Shown here in pieces: positions 49,101 to 61,100 of a stretch of DNA of 64,000 bases. Position numbers and translations under genes: made by a program. The stretch's first letter is position 1; the number at the start of each line of letters is the position of its first letter. A model generated the notes under the pieces. The model saw nothing but the letters and a program-made list of their open reading frames with translations, was not told the origin of the DNA and ran no database searches. The DNA comes from Aquila chrysaetos chrysaetos (taxonomy: Eukaryota > Chordata > Aves > Accipitriformes > Accipitridae), in assembly GCF_900496995.4 (NCBI RefSeq), contig NC_044029.1, forward strand, positions 1,488,001 through 1,552,000, written 5' to 3'.

Positions 49101-52100
49101 ACAGACTTCTTTTCCAAATCCCTAACCTGTAAGTTCCCATACAAGTCCTAAATAAATCTGGGGAGAGATACAAGATTAATTTAACTATTTAATCCTGGTG
49201 GCAAGTTAAGCTTCCCACCAGCCTTCAAGCTTTAACTAGCAGGAATTACTTCCAAGTAAGAAAACTGAGTTTTGAGATGACAGAAGGGTAAAAACACAGG
49301 AAAAGACATAGCATAAAAACCTGCCAACAAACATAAAGAGAATAAAAGATAAGACACAGCAGAAAACCACCTCAGAAAGCTATTCACTGGAATTAACGGG
49401 ACTTGGCTGAAATGGTACATCTCAGGATTCAAGATTCTGACAGGCATCTGTCAGTTGCCTTAATTATGCTAAATACCACACTAACGAAACAGTATTACTT
49501 CCAGTTCAGATTAAAATCTCTGCTTTACAACTTCAAGGTACTTTCATTTTTATCTACCCATAAGAGAAGATGGACAAGCATCAGGCTGCACAGCCCAAAC
49601 CACAGGTCCTTGTACGACCAGAAGTAAGAACATGAATTTCACTTCCATTACGAGACCAGAGTGTGATACAAGTCAAATTACAGGCAAATTACAAGACAAA
49701 TAGAGAGAGAGTAATTATTTTAACTGTGTGCAGACTTCAGATTTTAGCTACAACTTGTTTTCAAACATCCCTTGCTGCTGCAAATTTTAAATACTGCATA
49801 AAGCCACATACCAAGGTCAAAAATTCTTAAGATTGCTTCCCCCCATATTTGTTCTCCCCATCCCAAAATAACTGGAGTTGAAACCCAGCAGAATTAGTTC
49901 TTCTCCATTCCAAAGAAACTGCATACAAGTAATCCATCAATAAAACCAGTTTTTGTGTGAAAGAACACTGAGTCGGTATCTCAGAAAGATAACTGAAGCT
50001 GAAATATTTATGACTATAAAAGTCAGGGGAATATACTTACAAACAAGCATTACTCCAGTGAAGATTTACAAATACTTTCTACTCAGTGGTTGAACAGCAT
50101 GAACAAAGTTCTTCCATTTGAAACAAACTGCCTTGGGTTAGTAATTTCTGAATACCTATAGCACAAAAGTTTGATGTAGACTTTTCACTACACAATCATT
50201 CTGATTGCAGAGCTGATATTCCAGCCAAATTCTTTTCCCAAAGCTGCTGACAGAAAGTCACAATGCTGCAGTTCAAAAAGCTATGTGTAAGACAACTTTT
50301 AATGACAATCTAAATGCTGAAAATGTTTATTATACTTGAACCTGCCTAAGAACCCTTTAATTGTAAGACAGACTTCCAGCCCTCAGGAACGGACAAGATT
50401 AATTATCTATTGGCTACAATATTTTTACCTACATTCAGTACATTCTTTTCAGAAAAGATAAGGAAGCTGCAGGTCACTACTGAGATGCAACCATAGGATC
50501 TCTGATCACACCTCAATGGGACTGCTATCAAGCCTAACAAGAAGGTACCACTTCCAACAGCACTCAACATTAATGCATCGGTTCAATATTGATTTAAAAC
50601 GAAGATCAGCCACCTAATCGGCAACACCACTTCTTGAAATATTAAGAGTTTACCTTGTTATTTTCCCATCCAACCTCTGAATGAGCCCAACCGGTATTAC
50701 CTCAAGGGGTCCATAAAAAACAAACCAGCATGACTACAGACTACCACTGGAACTGCAAGTGATGCTTCTGATGGAAGAGGACATCAGTTCTATTCAAGGA
50801 GGACACCAAAAGAGGAAAAAATGTTGGCTAGCAATAAGGAAGTTATTGCAAGCAGATGAATTACTTCTTCTGCACAAAGAAACCTCAGTTGAATCTGCTG
50901 GCCTGTTGTTCCTATTACTGAGTGATAATCAGGGAACCCTTACTTCTGCAGTTGTGTTTCTGGAACACACCACTGTAAAGAGATGACAAATACTCAGTCC
51001 TAACATTCAGCTTCCTTCTGTTGATGCTTTTCCAAGTGACAAGCCTCCTGATGTATAGCAACTAGCATGTTACTGTTGTGGAAGCTTCTGTATAGAAATT
51101 AAGGGCTCAGCTCTGGCTGGGACCATGCAGCTATATAAGCTGTTGATCCCCCAGTTATTCAGTTCCCCTCAGCCCTTACCTGTACCATCACTTACTAACT
51201 TCACATTAGGGTTCTCCTGTACAATCTGCCAATCGGTCTTTGACACAGGCTAGACAAAGCCCAGGTTTTTGTGACCTGATCAGGATTTGAATCCAGCTCT
51301 CCAACCAGAGAGAGAGACTGGAGAATCATTCCCTCCACACCAATCAGTGAGAGAGAGAGCAAGCTATCTGAAGTATAAAAGGCAGCACAATTACCCGAAA
51401 TCTGAGTCTGCACCATCTGGAGTCATGTGTTCTGGGTCTGTGCCATTTTCTAATATAGGAGGCGTTTTCCTGTGTTCCATTGTTAAACCGTTGGCTGATT
51501 TACTTGAACTCTGTAATGATGGCCAGGCATCTTTGTTATTACTGTTGGGTCTGAAAAAAGGCAAAAGTAAAAAAAAAAAAAAAGAAAAAAAAAAGAAAAT
51601 AGTTCAAGTTATGAAGAAAGTGTTCTTAAAAATTGTAAGCACTGGGGAAATGAATCCTTGTGCCAGACAATCCATAAGAATAGATTTATCTGGATGTTAT
51701 TTCTCAGATTTTAAATGGTGATGACTTAAAAAAAGACTTAGTGGGGTAGGGAAGGGAGAGAGAAAACTGGGGGAAATTCTGTTTTCTTCACTGAATAGAC
51801 AGCTGCTCTGCCAATGCTGAAGTCCAAACTTGTCCATTTGGGGGATAAGAAAAAATGAAACAAAAAAAAAAATATCCATCAACAGCTTCAAGTATCCAGA
51901 CCTACAGACAACTCATTTAGAATTCTTTGCTTTATCCCATAAGTATTTGCAAGTTCTGTAAATCATGAACTAAATGATTTTTTTGTTTTTTAATAAATGT
52001 TTTATATTTGAGGCCCTATCAAGCCTGGCCCCAACAGATGAAGTTTGTGTTTTACACCTACACAAGAGTCCGCAGCTTTACTAACAGAGCATGAGACCAG

Positions 52101-55100
52101 TCAGACCAACACACTGTTCATTCAAGTTACTGCTCCCTTCATTTCTAGTTTAAAGCCATAATTACTTCCCTCTTATAAAGTAACATTAAATTTCATTTCA
52201 GAGTGCACATTAGATCTGAAAGAAGTTCAAGAGAAGACTCAAAGCCCAAGTTTTTGCTAAAAATAGTTACATTCTATACAAATTGAAGCGAGCTGGAATA
52301 TCATGTATAACCAAATGCATTCGAATACAGTGTCATTTGCTAACCCTACAATCTTACTATAAAAGATTTGCCTTTGTGTTCTTCAGTTTGTATATTAACT
52401 TTAGCTTTTCATTTGCTTCAATTAGGATGCTGGTTTTTGTGTCCAAGTGCTGTCTTCATAAGGAACAATATTTAAAAAAAATTTTTTTTTAAATACGTAT
52501 GTTCCTCCTGATATCCCCCTTCATTAGTATGTTCTTACTACATGGTCCAACATTTACTCTACATCTCTAGGTCAATTTAGGAAGTTCACATTCAGAATCT
52601 GGAAATTCCTATAGCTGCTTATAGCAACACAAGTGTTTCCTACTCCTATTTAGACAAAATTGGTATTACTAGCTACCCTCAAATCTCAGTATTGTAAGAT
52701 TTGCTACTCTACCTCCATCTTCTCATATAACTACACAATATGTGCACAGATGAGAGCCTTGACCCAATTTACAGATCTCATCTTTGCTTTGTACACATTT
52801 GAAATAAGTTAGAGATCACAAGTTGATCAGATATTGAACATCAAGGAATGAAGACACATCAGAGCAATGTCAGTCATTTAATATTCTCACTCTTACAAAA
52901 ACGAGCTGTAATCTAGATGTAACAAGATTTTCAATCCATTAACAGATTTATTTTAAATATTAAAATTCATGTCTGCTGCAGTGCAAAGCCATCTCTATAC
53001 TAAAACTAACTTTAAAATGTCACAGTTAAAAGTCAGTTTTCATCCAAGGAGAAAGGTAAAGAAACTGGCTTATGTTTTGGGGTGGGCTTTTGCACATGTG
53101 GGCTTTTTTGTTTAAGTTCAAAGCCACACACTTCTAAAGGGCTATTCTCTAAAAGACCAGCAAGTGCTTAACAGGTGTTTCCACTTGTAGCATAAGAAAG
53201 CATTCATTTCAGTTCTTTAGCAAAAGGTCAGCAGGAAAAAAGGAAAGAAAAAAAAAAAAAAAAAAAAAAAGAGCTTTATCTGTTCTAAATGTGGAAAACA
53301 CCTCTAATTTTAAGAGAATGCAGTTACCGTGACTATCAACTGACATACCAAGAGATGAGTACCGACATAAATGAAGTGGCACTGTGGGATTTTAACATTT
53401 GCCTTCAGCAGCAAGAAAAAAAGGTCTGCAAGTAGGACCTTTCAAATTAGGACACAATTGTGAAAAAGCATTTATGCATAGTTTCAGAAACTGTTTTCTA
53501 CTACTGGATATTTGTAATTAAACACCTACTATTTAGAAGTCAACTTCTGTTCAATTCCAGAGTGAAACAGAAATCCTGCACCCCAGAAACACAGGAACAA
53601 CCACAAAATTGTCAGAGGCTTTGACAAACTGCCAGAAATATATTAATATCATATTAATGAATCAGACAAAAACAACAACCCGATTGGGTAGAAAGCTGTG
53701 AAGGAAAACAACATGCATTCACCAGCTCACAAGATACATTTTGTACTGATGAGACGGGACTTGAAGAAACATTTCAAAATCCTAGCTGCAAGAGGAAATT
53801 CACTTTGCAACCCAAAAGGTAGTGCCTAGCCTTTAGCAAAGAACAGACTATGTCATCATGATGCTGTTCAGCTGACAAAGAGAAATTAACTCTAGACTTG
53901 TTGCCTTTGGAGCAACATGCCGTTTTTTTCCCACAAGTGCCAAAATGTTGGCACCACAGACTGGCCAAGCTCCAATTTGTAATTTCTTTCTGAAGGCTTA
54001 AAAGTTTGCTGCAGTTTCAGATAGAGCATTCTTTCCCCGCTGGTATCATTTATTTTGCTGGGATCTAACTAGGTTTCAAATTAAGATTAGTTCAGACTTT
54101 GAACATAAATAATCAATACTCAAATGAAGGAAACGGTATATCTGCTTCACTCACTGCAGTCTGCCTTCCAAGTCAATACTGAACCAGTGCCCAAGAAATA
54201 AGAAGTAGCACAGTCCTTAAGAGAAGATCCAACTGAAGGTCCTGACCACTTGCAGTCAAAGAGCATATGACGCATCCTCCAGAAGTTAAAGAAAATAATC
54301 CCAGTAACACCAGCTGGGATACCACTTCTCAGAATTGTATTCTGCTTGTTCAAGCTCAATTGGCAATATTTTAGATACAGTACCCACTTTCTTGCTTAAA
54401 ATGTTGTGCAGTGGTGCTGCCAATGGCAAATTATTGTCTGAAAAATTCAGTAGTGGATAAACTGGCACACAACACAAACCCTGATTACAAGGCCAAGGTG
54501 TGTGTGAAGTGCAGTCTAACTTTTACATTCCACTCTGCCCATCTCATTATGAAAATCCTACAAGGAGTGGATGAAGTTGTTAACAGTTTTCATTTCTTTA
54601 TCTTAAATATGACATTTGAGTGGTTAATTCACATAAGGACTGATGACCTTAAGCTTTCATTTATCTTTGTATGTCTATGTACTCATATGGAAGAAATCTC
54701 TTCATAACTTACTGAACAAACTACTTCAACAGAATATTATTTTAACAAGCTGTAATAAGTGATATCTGCAATTACAACATTGTGAAAAATATTTAAGTTC
54801 ACTAGATAAAAGCAAGGAACCTTTTATCTGTATCTTGTGAATTTTTACTCACACAAAAGAAACAAACTGATTTTACTTCCAATTTCTAAGGTCCTTATAC
54901 CTAATGTAAGGACTGCACTACAAATCATGACGTAAAAACCACGTATCAAGACTGTAAGGTACCTCAGCTGTAAAAGTACAGACTGCATTCATCATGACAC
55001 CATACCAAGAAAGCTGACATCTGGTCTTTAAAAAAATATTATGTGTTTACGCAAATATGAAATACAAGGTTGTCTTTCAGAATAAGAATACCTCATTCTG

Positions 55101-58100
55101 AACTAGTGATCCAAATGCACACAGCAGAAAAACAGATCTTAACTAAGACTTACACTCACTTTGTATGAGAACAAAGTGGTGCATACGTCTTTCCACAGAG
55201 AAAACCGGTATCTGAGTTCGTCATATAATAGCCACTAAAAAGAGCAGGCAACTTAGGGGATGCAGTAGGAATAAGAAAGTTTTCTTTGGGAATAACCAGA
55301 AAGAACACATAGCCAGGCAGTCCAGCATCAGTACTTACGCATCATACCTCTGCAGTGCTGTCACTTTGTTCTTGTTCTTGTCAACTGTACCCGTAGATAA
55401 TTGGAGAAAGTTGGGGTTTAGTTTGTATAATTCTTGCAGTAGTTTCTGTTCATATTCCTGGTGCTTACCCGCCTAGGGAAAGAAACACTCACAATGAATG
55501 AATACTGCTTTAATATATATTTTTATAGATTAAAAAAAAAAAGTTTTTTATATATAAATGTACATACGCAAGTCCCAAAGCTTAGTAATTGAGCTTTAAC
55601 AACTCAACAGGGCACTCCTGAATGAAGCCTAAAATAGTGCTTCTCAATCTCAGCACAGATGTGATCTCCATGAATCTAAAGCTTGCCTACAAATCACTTG
55701 GATGTATTTACCAATTTATAATTTTGGCAATAATAAATTACCAAAGCAGACTTCCAAAGCAGAAAAAAAAGTTACCACCTTATTCAAAGTTGCTTTTCAG
55801 TTCTAATCAAGAGCTTCTCAATATACCTTCTAAATCACAAATGGCTAAATCTCCAAGGCAGTCTGCATTTGATGTATCAACCATACTAAGCTTTTCAGAA
55901 GATAGGAAGGAGCAAAGAGTCTCTCTTTTAAACCCAAAGTTCCAAGATGGAAGTAATTTCTATCAGCTTAATAAAAACAGCTGAGGTGGTCTGAGTGTTA
56001 ACTATCATGTGACAAGGAATATATTCTGAGCAATAACTGATACATCATTCTTTTTTAAAAACTGAAATATTCTTTTAACTAATTGAATTAATTGAGAACA
56101 ATTTCTTGCTTTCAGAAATTGAGGACCACCAATCCAACTCCAGAATACTGAATCTGGCGAGTGAAGGAAGAGAGTATTTTTCAGTCTGGCTTATCTATAA
56201 CATGTGGCTAAATATTTAAAACAAAACCAGCAATATCCACCCTCCTTCCTAACCTTTAAAGTGACATCTGAAACAAATTCAAGATGAGCATTCACATTTT
56301 CTGTAGGTTGTTATACCACTCCAACCTAAGAATTACTATTTGCAAGTTAAATATTGTAATGAGTTGAATCAAGATGCAAAATAGAACAGCGAATTTGAAG
56401 TTGTCAATAGCTTTTGTCTAGAGTTTCCAGATACCAAGAGATGTCCCTTAGCAAAGCAAACAAGAGCCAAGACTTATGGTCAGGCCTTCTGAATCTTAAG
56501 TCTGGAACACATATGTTATTATCTATCACATCTTCAGTATTGATTTAAAAGCCCTCCCACTACTTGTACACCTAAAAATTAACATTTGTACATTTCTTAA
56601 TTCATTCCCTTTATAAATATTTTGCTGGAACAGGAATGGAATTGATACACAGGCAATGTGGACATCCTCCCAGAAAAACATTACAACCTAAAAGACAACT
56701 ATGACTTGCTTTTAAAAAAAATTAAACAGGAATATTTGACAAAATTCAAAAAACAGTACTGCTGAGAAACTAAATTCCCTTATGGGCTCCTTTAGAAGGC
56801 CAACTTCATATCCCATTTGAATACTCCAAGTCAGTCAAACAGTATAAATGTCTCCAGTTTTTTGCTACTTAGTTCTCCAGTTCTTCATTACTGTTTGATT
56901 CTGAACGCGTCTTTATGTAGTCAACCTACACAACCCTCAAAAGGACACTGAAACATCTGGTGTATGCGTCATCTTACCCAACTTTGTCAGTGCCTACACT
57001 CAAGCTACTACCTCCAGTAGAAAAAAGTGTGGTTCTAGAGTGTGGTTCACCTAAACGTAAACTTTATGGGATATACTGCACCCTGGAAACGCTTCTCTCG
57101 CCACCCACCATGAACAGAATATAAGCAATTAGCTTAGATGCACAGATCTGCACTGCAAACATTAAGCAGCTGAGTAAAAAGAAACCTCCCTGGATAGCTC
57201 ATCTTGCTTAAGACTTCAGTGGCAAAAGACTGAACATCATGGCCAGGAACATCAGGCCAGTCCTAAGCTCACTTGCCTGTCAAAAATGTAAGAAAGAAGC
57301 AAGATTTAAATCCTACATAGGAGCTTGCAGTAATGATGCTTTATTTGTAACAAGCAATCCGGAGGCCATACTTAGCGTCTCCAACCTACCTTACCTAAAT
57401 TCCCAGTTTCACTTTCAGAGACTTCTGGAGTTCTGCCAGTTCTTTTCCATTTGTCACAACATTTAGCTCTATTAACAATTATTGAGCCTAGAACCTAAGT
57501 TCACCCATTGACATTTTTTTTTTTTAAAATAGAGAATCAAAGTCTGTAACAATGAACATTCAATATCATTAAATGGACCTGTAAATTCATTCACACTAAC
57601 CCAAACTCCAGAAAGCTGGTGCAGTGAAAGCAAATGCACTTTTCAATAGTTGTGTAATTTCCAGTGACTTCCAAGAAAGCAATATGAAATCAAGAAGAAA
57701 GATTAAGGAATGTAAAAAGGAACAGGAAAGGAAGATTCATTTAAGTTACCAAGATCAAGTATAATCCACTCAAGATGTCTGAAGGAACTCATATGTGAAA
57801 TTGAATTCCTGGCCAAGCTATGTAGCCTATCAATTTTAACCGGTAGTTAGGCCAGAGGACTGACAGATTGCCATTGCCTCCTACAAAAAGGGCTGTAGAA
57901 AAGATCCTGTGAACTACAGACTGCTAAATTCAACCTCCATCCCTCCTAAAATCATAAAGTCTACCTTAAAAAAAACAAACAAAAAAAGACAGAAGTTAAT
58001 GGATAAACACAGTCTGCTGGGAATGAACCTGAACATCTTCTGTAAAGGGGAATCCTATTTCACTAACATGATGGAATTTTATGACAGTGTTTTGGTTTGT

Positions 58101-61100
58101 GTGGTGGGGTTTTGGTAGCGGGAGAGGGGCTGCAGGGGTGGCTCCTGTGAGAAGCTGCTCGAAGCTCCCCCGGCTCCAAGTCAGACCTGCCTCTGGCCAA
58201 GGCCGAGCCCATCAGCAATGGTGGTAACATCTCTGGGAGAACAGATTTAAGAAGGGGAACCTGCAGTCGGGGAGGAGATTGGAACGTGAGAACACCACCT
58301 CTGCAGACAGCAAGGTCAGTGAAGAAGGAGGGGAGGAGGAGCGCCGGAGGAGGGGATGCCCCTGCAGCCCACGGTGAGGCAGCAGGCTGTTCCCCCCAGC
58401 CCCATGGTGAGACGGCAGGCTGTCCCCCCCAGCCCACGGAGGGGAGCGGGGGAGCAGATGCCCACCTGCAGCCCGGGGAGAGAGGAGCCCACGCCGGAGC
58501 AGGGGGATGCCCCCCAAGATGGCCGGGACTCCATGGGAAAGCCCGCGCTGGAGCAGGCTGTGCCTGAAGGACTGCAGCCCGTGGAAGGGACCCACGCTGG
58601 AGCAGTTCGGCAAGAACTGCAGCCCGTGGGAAGGACCCACGTTGGAGAAGTTGGTGAAGGACTGTCTCCCGCGGGACGGACCCCACGGTGGAGCAGGGGA
58701 CAGGTGAGGAGTCCTGCCCCTGAGGAGGAAGGAGCAGCAGAGACAAGGTGGGATGAACTGACCCCAACCCCCATTCCCCGTCCTCCTGCACCGCTGGGGG
58801 GAGGAGATGGAGAGAACTGGGAGTAGAATTGAGCCAGGAAGCAGGGGGAGGTGTTCTAAGGTTTGGTTTTACTTCCTAATATCTTTATTTTTATTTGATT
58901 GGTAGTAAATTAAATTGATTTTGTTTCTTCCCCAAGTTGAGGCTGTCTTTTGCCAGTGACCATCATTGGTGAGTGATCCCTCCCTGTCCTGGTCTCGACC
59001 CACAAGCTTTTCTTTATATTTTCTCCTCCCCATCCCACCTGGGCCAGGGGAGGGGTGAAGTGAGCAAGCAGCCTCCTGGTTCTTTGTTGCTGGCTAGAGT
59101 GAAACCACAACAGTCAATAAGCATAAATAAAGACGATCCACAAAATTTTCAAAAAAGCTTTTGATAAGGTTTCATACCAGAAGTTATTTACAAAGGTGCC
59201 CTGGGATAGAGGAAAGGTTCTTGTGTGGTTCAAAGATAGAAAGGCAAAGGTAAAACTTACTGGTCACTCCTTTAGGTTGCAGAAGCAAGAGAGGACGACT
59301 GATGACTGGCATTAGTTTTATGCAATACCATCAGCATGTACAAGAAAGGAATGAAGAGCGAGTTCTTTGCTGACAATACCAAACTCTTTGGGTTGTTATC
59401 AGCATGGCAGTTTATTAAGAACTCCAAAAGAACCCCAGAGAACTCACAGGCAAAAACATGGCAAAAAAGCTTCACCAGAGATATGTCAGGTAACACACCA
59501 ATGGAAAAGCCTAAACCACACTAATGCTGTATTGATCTGTGAACTGGCTGTTACAGCTCAGAGAGGAGCTACTGAGGTTGCTGCCAACAGATCTCAAATT
59601 ATTAGTTGATTAGGCACTGGCAGCCAAACACAAAAAGTGTGCTAGACATCATTAGGAAGGGCACTTAAAAAACCACAAACAGCACAAAACAAAACAAAAA
59701 AGCCCCCCACCACCACACTACACACAAAAACCTGAGGGCTGCTGTATCAAACTTTGCTTCCTTCATGTCATGAGTATGATGTGTCTGACCTCTGCATCTC
59801 AAGGAAGACACAGTTAGAAGGCAGAGAAGGGCAACAGAAATTATCACAGAAAGGGAGGAACTGCTTTAAAAAGAAGTTTAAAAGCCCAGAAACTGTGTGA
59901 TTTAGAGAGAAGGCTGAGAGAGATAAGATCAAGTTTTACACCACGACAAAGGCAATGGATAAGGTGAATAAGGGGTTTGCTTTCAGCAAGTACTACAATG
60001 CTAAGATTAGGGAACACTTAACAAAACTAACTGGAGATCAGTTTAACACAGGCAAAGAAAGCACTTTACAAAACAGCTGGTGAACTTCTGGGGCTTGCTG
60101 CCACAAAAGACTATAGGGTTGACAGTATCAGCATGTTCAAAATGGATTAAATAAATTCATGGCTGACAGCTTTATAAAAAACCTAAAAAGCCTAGACAGG
60201 AACATACCCTCAAACATGTATTGATATAACAGATCTAGTTGGTGGGAGAAATACAGGGAAGTGAACAGGGAAGGTGGCCTGGTTTGCAAGTTCTCCTTGA
60301 ATTTTACCTCCTATTGCCATTATGTGTGACAAAATATATACTACGGGGGACTATTAATCTGAACCAGCAGAGTATTTTTTAATTTATGGAAATGTAGCTG
60401 AAGTCCTCAGAAGTAACTGCTAATTTGTGGAAAAAAATCTTTAATAGATAGGGACATTCTTCCTTATTCTCTGGCTTCCATCAGCCTAACGTGAAATAAA
60501 ATCTCCTTGTACAACATTTGTGCTAGCACTAGGTGTGGGGACCACCTGCTTCATGGACAGACCACAAGCAAAAGTTACAGCCTGGATGCAAGGCTGGCAT
60601 ACTTGAGATCAAGTTTAAAAGCTTCACCATACCTCATGTAGAGGGACAGACCCAGACCCAAAAGACCTCAGAATGCACCACCTTTGAAAAAGTAAAGCTT
60701 TCCATTTACTTGCTGCCCTACTCTGGCTAATAAGCATGTGGATGTTGAGATGAGTCAAAAAATCCCCACATCAGTATTTATGCTCTATTACAGTTACCCT
60801 CAATGTTTTATTTCCAAACGCTTTCTATACCCTTCACAGGCTAAAAGGGATATCATAATTCAGACAGCACAGTCAAATCACAGTACAACAGTTAAGTCAT
60901 AACTGGCCACACACACAAAACCTACAGGAAAACCCAGATCTGCACTAACTTCTTTCACAGAGATTTAAAATAACATATGTTACTTTGAGTTGTTATGAAC
61001 AAAGGGCTAGTAGCTAACTCAAGGTTATTTGAATGCTTGGCTAAGAGTTTATCTGTATCTTTTTGACTCATGAATACTCAGTGGATTTTTCAGCCTTTAA

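Noticed and set aside
57239-57466. 75-codon open frame with CQKCK motif
   Set aside because: Short, single pair of cysteines, inside a CNOT4 intron, no splice or homology support.
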